DNA from: an uncultured Solobacterium sp.
GTDB taxonomy: Bacteria; Bacillota_I; Bacilli_A; Erysipelotrichales; Erysipelotrichaceae
Assembly: GCA_937910655.1 (NCBI GenBank)
Contig: CALEMV010000211.1
Coordinates: 1-8,711, forward strand
Reading direction: 5' to 3'
Length of the DNA stretch: 8,711 nucleotides
In this document: piece after piece, positions 1 to 5,578 of the stretch
Numbering within the stretch: position 1 is the stretch's first letter
Layout of the letters: every line of letters begins with the position of its first letter
Position numbers and translations under genes: made by a program
Notes under the pieces: model-generated
Databases searched by the model: none
What the model was told of the DNA's origin: nothing
What the model saw: the letters and a program-made list of their open reading frames with translations, nothing else

Positions 1-23
1 CTCTTCTTTGGGGCAGTTGTCAT
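1..23 (-). CDS. Start of an unidentified gene, cut by the window edge
   Basis: An ATG lies 2 bp after the TAA stop of the second hypB-like gene and opens a frame reading MTTAPKK before the window ends. The spacing suggests co-translation with the hypB pair. Upstream there is only a weak purine-rich stretch (GAGAAG) that could serve as ribosome binding site. Seven codons are too few to identify a product. They do not resemble the usual HypA start (MHE...). Its position makes it a likely member of the hypB transcription unit, but this could be a chance ATG. Confidence 0.35.
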
Positions 24-25
24 AA

Positions 26-688
26 TTATCTTCTCACTTTCCACTCACCTGTTTCTTCTCGTAACCAGTTGAGCCACTCTTTCATACCCTCTTTGGTTTT
101 AGCACTTAGAGGGAAAATCTTAATTTTTGGGTTCAAACGCTTTACACGTTTGATACATGTTTCTAAATCAAAATCAAAATATGGTAATGCATCGATCTTA
201 CTGATGATTAGGACATCACTCTTTTCAAACATCAATGGATATTTGAGAGGTTTATCATCACCTTCTGTCACGCTTAGAATCATGACATTATACATAGCGC
301 CAGTATCATATTCCGCAGGACAAATTAGATTTCCAACATTCTCTAAGAATGCTAGGTCAATGTCGTGTTCCTTCATCGCATCAATACCCGTCTTTGTCAT
401 GCCTGCATCCATATGACACATACCATCTGTATGTACCTGTACTGCAACAGCGCCTAACTGTTCAATTCTTTCTGCATCAACCGCAGATTCAATATCTGCT
501 TCAAGAACCGCTATCTTAATTTTCTCCAACATTTGTATCGTTGAACTTAAAAGTGTTGTCTTACCAGAGCCAGGAGAACTCATTAGGTTGATGAGTAACG
601 TTCCTTGAAATTTCATTTCCCAGCGTAGTGCATCCGCATCCTTTTCATTTGATGCAGTAATACTCTTATGGAGTTCTATGACTTTCAT
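26..688 (-). CDS. hypB: HypB-family nickel-insertion GTPase, second tandem copy
   Basis: This is a 220-residue SIMIBI-class GTPase of the HypB family. HypB proteins bind nickel and use GTP hydrolysis to help deliver it to [NiFe]-hydrogenase or another nickel enzyme in the cytoplasm. The P-loop SPGSGKT spans residues 38-44. The metal-site pair Cys91-His92 and the later cysteine Cys123 (ICPAEYD) are present, as is the family block EGDDKPLKYP. The guanine-specificity motif reads SKID (163-166), with Ser in place of the usual Asn, and the G5-like motif is SAK (195-197). The N-terminal cysteine motif and His-rich tract of some HypBs are absent. I chose the ATG at 688 because GGAGG lies 8 nt upstream and because it overlaps the previous stop as ATGA. 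A longer frame from a GTG at 703 would start inside that ribosome binding site. Family assignment is firm; the client enzyme is not visible here. Confidence 0.9.
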   Translation of the reverse strand: MKVIELHKSITASNEKDADALRWEMKFQGTLLINLMSSPGSGKTTLLSSTIQMLEKIKIAVLEADIESAVDAERIEQLGAVAVQVHTDGMCHMDAGMTKTGIDAMKEHDIDLAFLENVGNLICPAEYDTGAMYNVMILSVTEGDDKPLKYPLMFEKSDVLIISKIDALPYFDFDLETCIKRVKRLNPKIKIFPLSAKTKEGMKEWLNWLREETGEWKVRR

Positions 689-1353
689 TCTGCATTCCTC
701 CACGCTTCGATACGCTTGCGTATCGCATTCATCATGTCAGAAAATCCTTCCCCAGTCTTCGCACTGATCGGATAGAATTCCATATCTGGATTCAGTTTAC
801 GAACATGTTCCTTACAGCGTTCTTCATCAAAATCAAAGATGGCTTTTGTATCAATCTTATTAAAAAGTAAGATATCACCCACTTGGAACATCAGTGGATA
901 TTTCAGTGGCTTATCATCGCCCTCAGGAATACTTAGAATAACTAGCTTTAGATTCGCACCAGTATCAAACTCAGCCGGACATACCAAGTTACCAATATTC
1001 TCTAAAATCACAACGTCTAAATCTTCAATGTTCAGCCTTTCCATTCCACGGGCAGTCATGTCCGCTGTCATATGACAGCTACCACCTGTATGGAGCTGAA
1101 TTACTTTTACTCCTAGATTAGAAATTGTCTTCGCGTCTACGTCAGAATCGACATCCGCTTCCATCACACCTACGCGGTAATCTTTCTTCAACTCCTCTAT
1201 CATTCTGACAAGTGTTGTTGTCTTACCTGCACCTGGCGAAGCCATCAAATTGATTAGATATACACGATGTTCTTTCAATGTATTACGTACTTTTTGGGCT
1301 TCCATGGTATTATCTGCACTCAATCGTTCTTTTGTCTCAAAAATCTCGTACAT
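685..1353 (-). CDS. hypB: HypB-family nickel-insertion GTPase, first tandem copy
   Basis: This is a 222-residue HypB-type GTPase, the promoter-proximal member of the tandem pair. The P-loop ASPGAGKT is at 38-45. The metal-binding Cys93-His94 lie in GGSCHM and Cys125 in LVCPAEFD. The guanine motif NKID (165-168) and SAKTGEG (197-203) are canonical. In characterised HypBs the Cys/His/Cys set binds nickel or zinc at the dimer interface and is coupled to GTP binding. There is no N-terminal CxxCGC motif or His-rich stretch, so this is the minimal GTPase form. The start is supported by AAGGAG 5 nt upstream. The stop overlaps the next hypB as ATGA, indicating translational coupling. Sequence differences throughout show an old duplication rather than a recent copy. 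Whether the pair serves a hydrogenase or another nickel enzyme cannot be decided from this window. Confidence 0.92.
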   Translation of the reverse strand: MYEIFETKERLSADNTMEAQKVRNTLKEHRVYLINLMASPGAGKTTTLVRMIEELKKDYRVGVMEADVDSDVDAKTISNLGVKVIQLHTGGSCHMTADMTARGMERLNIEDLDVVILENIGNLVCPAEFDTGANLKLVILSIPEGDDKPLKYPLMFQVGDILLFNKIDTKAIFDFDEERCKEHVRKLNPDMEFYPISAKTGEGFSDMMNAIRKRIEAWRNAE

Positions 1354-1380
1354 GTTTACTCCTTGTTGTTTGTTTCATTT

Positions 1381-1409
1381 ATTTTAATATTTAATTAGTT
1401 TTTTCACAA
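1381..1409 (-). promoter_or_regulatory. Candidate promoter for the hypB pair
   Basis: On the minus strand TTGTGA (1409-1404) and TAAAAT (1386-1381) are separated by 17 bp in an A/T-rich stretch between the upstream terminators and the AAGGAG site of the first hypB. The -10 differs from consensus at one base and the -35 at two. No NikR-like palindrome was seen. In such A/T-rich DNA this could be a chance match. Confidence 0.4.
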
Positions 1410-1443
1410 TATAACAAAACACTACAAAATCCCATGAAAGTCT

Positions 1444-1477
1444 AAAAAAGAATGCCATTTATTGACATTCTTTTCTT
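1444..1477. terminator. Hairpin terminator, possibly bidirectional
   Basis: The arms at 1446-1454 (AAAAGAATG) and 1466-1474 (CATTCTTTT) form a 9-bp stem with an 11-nt loop that may close further by two base pairs. A-rich DNA on the left and T-rich DNA on the right make it able to act in either direction. It lies beyond the copA terminator and before the hypB promoter, so it probably acts as a second stop for copper-operon transcripts. Confidence 0.65.
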
Positions 1478-1503
1478 GTATGCATGGTTTGATAAAACTA
1501 ACC

Positions 1504-1535
1504 AAAAAAGATATCGATGACTATCATCGATATCT
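1504..1535 (-). terminator. Intrinsic terminator of the csoR-copA operon
   Basis: A perfect 12-bp stem (1509-1520 with 1524-1535) closes on a 3-nt loop and is followed on the minus strand by a run of six T (1509-1504). It starts 6 bp after the copA stop codon. This is a textbook Rho-independent terminator for the copper operon. Confidence 0.92.
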
Positions 1536-1540
1536 AGTTG

Positions 1541-1750
1541 TTACTCAATTCCTGTAACTGTATAATCTTCTGCTTCAACAGCTTTACGTAACTCTTCATT
1601 AGATACTTCTTTATTTAATGTTACGATAGCCTGCTTACTAACATGTGATACTTCAGCAGATGATACACCATCAATCTTTTCTAGTGCATTCTTTACGGCC
1701 TTCTCACAATGACCACACACCATACCTTCAATCATAATCTTCTTTTCCAT
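1541..1750 (-). CDS. copZ: Probable internally initiated CopZ-like copper chaperone (3' part of copA)
   Basis: Within the copA frame an ATG at 1750 is preceded by AAGAGG with an 8-nt gap, the same core motif that precedes the copA start itself. Translation from here would give a 69-residue protein, the usual length of bacterial CopZ, consisting of one heavy-metal-associated (HMA) domain. The Cu(I)-binding motif GMVCGHC has its cysteines at 12 and 15 of the short form. In known systems CopZ carries Cu(I) in the cytosol and hands it to CopA. The sequence shows both the fused domain and the intact start signals. That a separate protein is made is an inference. If the internal start is silent, this segment is simply the C-terminal HMA domain of CopA. 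Confidence 0.55.
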   Translation of the reverse strand: MEKKIMIEGMVCGHCEKAVKNALEKIDGVSSAEVSHVSKQAIVTLNKEVSNEELRKAVEAEDYTVTGIE

Positions 1751-4069
1751 TTGTTTTTCCTCTTTTCTTTCTATATGTTTTTCTCTTTGAATATGTTTTT
1801 CTTCCATATCTTCATCAATCTTAAATAGATTTAATCTTAAAGCATTCATGCATACTGTAACACTTGATAGAGCCATCGCTGCAGCACCAAACATTGGATT
1901 CATTGATAAACCAAATAAACCAGCTGCTAATGGAATACAAATCAAGTTGTAGAAGAATGCCCAGAATAGATTCTCTTTGACATTACGTAGTGTTGCGCGA
2001 CTAATCCTTACTGCTCTAACAACATCGGTTAATGTTGAGTTAGACAATACGATATCTGCGGAATCAATTGCGACATCAGTACCTGCACCGATTGCGATAC
2101 CAATATCTGCTTTTGTCAGTGCTGGTGCATCGTTGATACCATCACCAACCATCGCAACTTTTCCTTGTTTTTGAAGTTCTGAGATAACTGCTTCTTTTCC
2201 ATCTGGTTTTACACCAGCCACAACGCGGTCAACACCTGCAACCTTCGCAATCGCACTAGCAGTACGCTCATTATCACCCGTTAACATAACTACCTGCATA
2301 CCCAGCTTCTTTAGCTTTGTAATTGCGTCGAATGAATCTTCCTTGATTGTATCTGCAGCTGTGATCATACCTATGAGTTTTCCATCTTGTGCAAAGAATA
2401 ATGGTGTCTTACCTTCACTTGCATATTGATCTGCTTTTGCTTGAATATCTGATGATATATCTGTGACTGTATGGATATAACTCATTGATCCTGCTTGCAT
2501 CAGATGATTGTTGAGTGTTGCTTCGATACCACTACCAACAACATTCTTGAACTGTTCTGTTGCTAATGCTTGAATATTTTCTTGTTGTGCTTTCGCAATG
2601 ATTGCTTTGGCAAATGGATGCTCGGATTTCTGCTCTACAGAATATGCGATTTGAAGTAAATCATTTTTGCTCATATCTCCAATTGGATAGATATCTTTTA
2701 CTGTTGGTTGTCCAGTTGTAATTGTTCCTGTCTTATCTAAGGCAATGATATTCATCTTGCCCATTTCTTCTAATGCTTCAGAAGTCTTAAATAAGATGCC
2801 ATGTTGGAATCCTAAACCGTTTCCAACCATAATCGCCACTGGCGTCGCAAGTCCTAATGCACATGGACAGGAAATAACTAATACAGAGATTGCACGTTCA
2901 AGTGCATATACAAAGCTAGCTCCTGCAATTAACCAACCAATCATCACGATGACGGAAATCACAATGACCGCAGGCACGAACACTCCAGAGATTTTATCAG
3001 CTATCTTTGCGATTGGAGCCTTTGTGGCAGCCGCATCACTTACCATTTGAATAATCTTAGATAGTGTCGTATCTTTTCCAACGTGAGTAGCCTTAGCCTG
3101 TAAATAACCAGAGATATTTAAGGTACCTGCACTAATCGTATCATTGACACTCTTATCCACTGGTACTGACTCCCCTGTCAAAGCAGATTCATTGATAGAA
3201 CTATCACCTGAGACAATCACACCATCTACCGGAATACTTTCACCAGGTTTTACAACGAAGATATCGTCTAACTTCACTTCATCGATATTAACGATTGTTT
3301 CAACACCATCTCGAATGACCGTTGCCTTCTTAGGTGCTAACTTCATTAAGCTCTTTAATGCGTCTGTTGTCTTACCCTTCGACATAGCTTCTAGCATCTT
3401 ACCAATTGTGATAAATACCAGTATCATAGCGGCAGATTCAAAATATAACTGATTATGATAGAGTGGCATCAATTCCATGTTCGTAATACCGTTTGTTATC
3501 TGCACTGTCATCACAAATAACACGTATACCGACCAAACAAAGGATACAGAAGAACCTAATGCGACTAATGTATCCATATTTGGTGAACCATGCATGAATG
3601 ACTTAAATCCACTGATAAAGAACTTCTTATTAATAACCATCAAAATTAATGTTAGAAACATCTGTGTTAAACCTAAACCAATATGATTGTGATTTAGGAA
3701 TGCTGGTAATGGCAAGCCTAACATGCCATAGCCCATCGTGATATACATTAGGATCACTAAGTAGCCTAGTGAATACCATAGACGCTTCTTTAACTTTGGT
3801 GTCTCATGATCCTGTAAAGCTTCCTCTTCTGCAGAAACACTAGCTGTATTTTCTTTTTCAATATTAGTCTCTGAGTGTAACTTTGCACTGTAACCTGCAT
3901 TCTCGACAGCTTTTATAACCTCATTTGGGTCTGCGTTACCTTCAACTCCCATTGAATTTGTTAGTAGACTGACTGCACAGGATTGTACACCATCTACCTT
4001 GGATACCGCTTTTTCAACTCTGGCTTGGCAAGACGCACAAGTCATACCTTCCACAATATATTTTTCCAT
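1541..4069 (-). CDS. copA: Cu(I)-exporting P1B-type ATPase CopA with a C-terminal CopZ-like domain
   Basis: This 842-residue membrane pump expels Cu(I) at the cost of ATP. The N-terminal HMA domain (about 1-67) has Cys11 and Cys14 in GMTCASC. Eight membrane segments are predicted: four between about 97 and 229, two between about 358 and 415, and two between about 701 and 749. The membrane copper site is CPC (401-403), with Tyr707-Asn708 in segment 7 and the MxxSS pattern (732-736) in segment 8, all typical of Cu(I) pumps. The actuator loop TGES starts at 298, the phosphorylated Asp445 lies in DKTGT, His484-Pro485 forms the HP motif, and GDGINDAP is at 642-649. Most CopA proteins end soon after segment 8. 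Here a charged, repetitive linker (about 752-773) leads to a second HMA domain with Cys785 and Cys788. AAGAGG sits 4 nt before the start, 16 bp after csoR. It ends at a strong terminator. Confidence 0.97.
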   Translation of the reverse strand: MEKYIVEGMTCASCQARVEKAVSKVDGVQSCAVSLLTNSMGVEGNADPNEVIKAVENAGYSAKLHSETNIEKENTASVSAEEEALQDHETPKLKKRLWYSLGYLVILMYITMGYGMLGLPLPAFLNHNHIGLGLTQMFLTLILMVINKKFFISGFKSFMHGSPNMDTLVALGSSVSFVWSVYVLFVMTVQITNGITNMELMPLYHNQLYFESAAMILVFITIGKMLEAMSKGKTTDALKSLMKLAPKKATVIRDGVETIVNIDEVKLDDIFVVKPGESIPVDGVIVSGDSSINESALTGESVPVDKSVNDTISAGTLNISGYLQAKATHVGKDTTLSKIIQMVSDAAATKAPIAKIADKISGVFVPAVIVISVIVMIGWLIAGASFVYALERAISVLVISCPCALGLATPVAIMVGNGLGFQHGILFKTSEALEEMGKMNIIALDKTGTITTGQPTVKDIYPIGDMSKNDLLQIAYSVEQKSEHPFAKAIIAKAQQENIQALATEQFKNVVGSGIEATLNNHLMQAGSMSYIHTVTDISSDIQAKADQYASEGKTPLFFAQDGKLIGMITAADTIKEDSFDAITKLKKLGMQVVMLTGDNERTASAIAKVAGVDRVVAGVKPDGKEAVISELQKQGKVAMVGDGINDAPALTKADIGIAIGAGTDVAIDSADIVLSNSTLTDVVRAVRISRATLRNVKENLFWAFFYNLICIPLAAGLFGLSMNPMFGAAAMALSSVTVCMNALRLNLFKIDEDMEEKHIQREKHIERKEEKQMEKKIMIEGMVCGHCEKAVKNALEKIDGVSSAEVSHVSKQAIVTLNKEVSNEELRKAVEAEDYTVTGIE
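1766..1801 (-). repeat. Two 18-nt tandem repeats encoding the CopA linker
   Basis: Two adjacent 18-nt units (1801-1784 and 1783-1766) match at 16 of 18 positions. They encode the linker peptide EKHIQREKHIER between the last CopA membrane segment and the CopZ-like domain. A partial, decayed third unit (GAAAAACAAATG) runs into the internal ATG. The A-rich repeat sits where a copA-copZ intergenic region would be expected, which suggests that slippage there helped join the genes. Confidence 0.7.
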
Positions 4070-4085
4070 AAAACCTCTTTTCTAA

Positions 4086-4379
4086 TTACTTCATTAACTT
4101 TTGAAGTACTGTTACGAGTTCATCTATCGACTCATCTTTTCCTTGTCGTATATCTGTTGCGACACAACCACGAATGTGACATGCCAATAACTCTTTATTA
4201 AAACTATTTAGTGCACTTGTAATAGCGGATACCTGAACTAAGATATCTGGACAGTATAAATCATCCTCTACCATCTTCTGTATTCCACGTACCTGGCCCT
4301 CAATACGCTTTAATCTAGTCACAAGTTTCTTCTGCTCATCTGCAGTTCTTTTTTTATGTCTTACTTCACATTGATGCAT
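4086..4379 (-). CDS. csoR: CsoR copper-sensing transcriptional repressor
   Basis: This 97-residue, mostly helical protein belongs to the CsoR/RcnR (DUF156) repressor family. In Mycobacterium tuberculosis CsoR, Cu(I) is bound by Cys36, His61 and Cys65. Here Cys43, His68 and Cys72 have identical spacing (25 and 4 residues), which points to copper rather than nickel/cobalt or sulfide sensing. An extra Cys67 lies next to the His ligand. The N-terminal block KKLVTRLKRIEGQVRGI is typical of the family. The start at 4379 is supported by GGAGG 6 nt upstream. A longer frame from 4418 would begin inside the operator. It is followed after 16 bp by copA and preceded by a matching operator, so it should repress its own operon until copper binds and releases it from DNA. 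Confidence 0.95.
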   Translation of the reverse strand: MHQCEVRHKKRTADEQKKLVTRLKRIEGQVRGIQKMVEDDLYCPDILVQVSAITSALNSFNKELLACHIRGCVATDIRQGKDESIDELVTVLQKLMK

Positions 4380-4403
4380 CTCACACCTCCGTTTTACATA
4401 TCT

Positions 4404-4432
4404 GTTATATACCCCCACAGGGTATATGTCAA
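4404..4432 (-). promoter_or_regulatory. Promoter of the csoR-copA operon
   Basis: On the minus strand a perfect -35 TTGACA (4432-4427) and a -10 TATAAC (4409-4404, one mismatch) are separated by exactly 17 bp. The GGAGG site of csoR follows shortly downstream. The near-consensus elements imply a strong promoter kept off by the operator between them. Confidence 0.88.
4407..4427. promoter_or_regulatory. CsoR operator palindrome
   Basis: The 8-bp inverted repeat ATATACCC / GGGTATAT (4407-4414 and 4420-4427) is separated by 5 nt. It resembles the GC-cored, A/T-flanked pseudopalindromes known for CsoR sites. It fills the spacer between -35 and -10 and touches both, so bound CsoR would exclude RNA polymerase. 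The assignment rests on this position directly upstream of csoR and on the match to the known site type. Confidence 0.88.
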
Positions 4433-4448
4433 CTGATATTATCCCAAG

Positions 4449-4474
4449 AAAAAAACGTAGATTTCTCTACGTTT
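4449..4474 (-). terminator. Intrinsic terminator after the epimerase-like gene
   Basis: A 9-bp stem, AAACGTAGA with TCTACGTTT (4453-4461 and 4466-4474), closes on a 4-nt loop and is followed on the minus strand by a T-rich run. The stop codon of the gene (4475-4473) overlaps the base of the stem. The hairpin separates this gene from the copper promoter immediately downstream. Confidence 0.88.
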
Positions 4475-5492
4475 AAAATTTCGCATTGAATCTTCCCATA
4501 TAGGCATGGTAATCATTAATCACTTGATCACACCATAAGTCAAACTCAGGATCTTCAATTCTTGATTCACTATGTTCCCAAATATATTGTGTATAAAGTT
4601 CAATTCCCTTATCTAAATTGATCAGACATTTAAAATCAGGAATTAGTGTATCTCTTACGATATCCGTATATAGATTAGAGAATTGCTTATCCCCAGCAAT
4701 CTGTTCGGAAAGAGGATACTTTGTGCTCATCGCAAGTGTTTCAGATGCGATATGTACTTTCTGTACTTTACGATTCAATGCCTTTCCTAATGAATCGTAA
4801 ATCATATCCCAGGTTACAATCTCTGGATTAACAAGGTTAATCGAACGATTGATTGCATTCATATTTCCAATCAATTGGATAAAGTTATACGCAAAGTCAA
4901 AGCTGTGCATCATATGCCAGATGGATTGGCCATCTCCATGGATAATGACTGGTTTGTCACTCAGAATTCTCGATACAACACTCCAGCAATTCTTACCCTT
5001 TACACTCAATGGGAAACGGTCAAAGCCATACGTCTGTGAAGGTCTAACGATAGTGATTGGAAAGCCCTTCTTCGCTGCTTGGTTGAATACATCTTCACAA
5101 GCCGACTTATCTCTTCCATACTGTGATAACCGGTTCTTCTGGACAGAGTCTTCATTGAGAATGAAGTTATTTTCATGATTGAATACCACGACAGTGGAGA
5201 TAAAGATATATTGTCTTGTATGGTTTTGGAATAAATATACACGATCTTTTGCTTGATCTGGTGTATAGACCACAAAGTCAATAACCGCATCAAATACAGT
5301 ACTTCCAATAATCGTCTGCATCGCAGCTGTATCATTGGCATCACAGATAATATGATTAGCCATTACAGGTAATGGACGATGTCCACGATTGATAACGTAT
5401 AACTCGGTATCTCGACTCTTCGCTAGCATTCCTAGTACAGCCGAAGAAATGACACCAGTACCTCCGATAATTAAAATCTTGCGCACGCTCAT
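4473..5492 (-). CDS. NAD-dependent epimerase/reductase-like protein (extended SDR)
   Basis: This 339-residue soluble protein has an N-terminal Rossmann fold. The dinucleotide motif GGTGVIS is at 10-16 and the catalytic pair Tyr125-xxx-Lys129 (YGRDK) follows a strand ending in Ser99-Thr100. RPSQTYG (150-156) and GDG...WHMMHSFD (186-199) match the substrate side of extended short-chain dehydrogenases that act on nucleotide sugars or isoprenoid-like compounds. The likely chemistry is NAD(P)-dependent epimerisation, dehydration or reduction of a sugar-type substrate, but nothing shows which. No sugar biosynthesis genes lie nearby, and it appears to be transcribed alone. The start at 5492 has GGGGAGG 5 nt upstream. 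An ATG at 5525 would fall within a few bases of the -10 element and is unlikely. Fold assignment is firm; function is open. Confidence 0.85.
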   Translation of the reverse strand: MSVRKILIIGGTGVISSAVLGMLAKSRDTELYVINRGHRPLPVMANHIICDANDTAAMQTIIGSTVFDAVIDFVVYTPDQAKDRVYLFQNHTRQYIFISTVVVFNHENNFILNEDSVQKNRLSQYGRDKSACEDVFNQAAKKGFPITIVRPSQTYGFDRFPLSVKGKNCWSVVSRILSDKPVIIHGDGQSIWHMMHSFDFAYNFIQLIGNMNAINRSINLVNPEIVTWDMIYDSLGKALNRKVQKVHIASETLAMSTKYPLSEQIAGDKQFSNLYTDIVRDTLIPDFKCLINLDKGIELYTQYIWEHSESRIEDPEFDLWCDQVINDYHAYMGRFNAKF

Positions 5493-5506
5493 CCTTACCT
5501 CCCCAC

Positions 5507-5522
5507 TATCTAAAACTAGATA
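5507..5522. repeat. Small inverted repeat in the epimerase-like gene leader
   Basis: TATCTA (5507-5512) and TAGATA (5517-5522) form a 6-bp inverted repeat with a 4-nt centre. It lies between a TATAAT box and the ribosome binding site of the epimerase-like gene, near the expected transcription start. It could be an operator or a weak leader hairpin; chance is also possible because it is short and A/T-rich. Confidence 0.3.
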
Positions 5523-5527
5523 CACTC

Positions 5528-5533
5528 ATTATA
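5528..5533 (-). promoter_or_regulatory. Candidate -10 box for the epimerase-like gene
   Basis: A consensus TATAAT (5533-5528) stands at the end of the terminator tail of the upstream gene, 35 nt before the chosen start codon. No good -35 element is visible at 16-18 bp spacing, where the sequence reads about AACAAC. Promoter strength is therefore doubtful and read-through remains possible. Confidence 0.35.
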
Positions 5534-5534
5534 T

Positions 5535-5575
5535 AAGAAAACCCCGTAAAGTTGTTATCTAACATTACAGGGTTT
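5535..5575 (-). terminator. Intrinsic terminator after the L,D-transpeptidase gene
   Basis: The arms at 5539-5549 and 5565-5575 pair with one internal C/A mismatch (six plus four base pairs) around a 15-nt loop. On the minus strand the hairpin ends in GGGGTTTTCTT. It begins just after the stop codon of the transpeptidase gene. The large loop and short T-run make it weaker than the other terminators in the window. Confidence 0.7.
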
Positions 5576-5578
5576 GCT

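Noticed and set aside
69..416. Open frames on the plus strand opposite hypB, copA, the epimerase-like gene and the nrdD-like gene
   Set aside because: They lie fully inside strongly conserved minus-strand genes, resemble no family I know, and have no convincing ribosome binding sites. They are antisense shadows.
1478..1503. ATGCAT-containing stretch between the two terminators as a nickel-regulator (NikR) box
   Set aside because: Only a 6-bp palindrome is present, without the paired GTATGA-type half-sites at the proper distance.
4380..4418. Longer CsoR starting at 4418
   Set aside because: That ATG lies inside the operator/promoter spacer, upstream of the expected transcription start, while the ATG at 4379 has GGAGG 6 nt upstream.
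5006..5344. Second minus-strand frame inside the epimerase-like gene
   Set aside because: It overlaps conserved SDR sequence in another frame and its arginine/serine-rich product has no recognisable features.
5493..5525. Longer epimerase-like protein starting at 5525
   Set aside because: The codon lies within a few bases of the TATAAT box and lacks a ribosome binding site, whereas 5492 has GGGGAGG and fits the usual Rossmann N-terminus.
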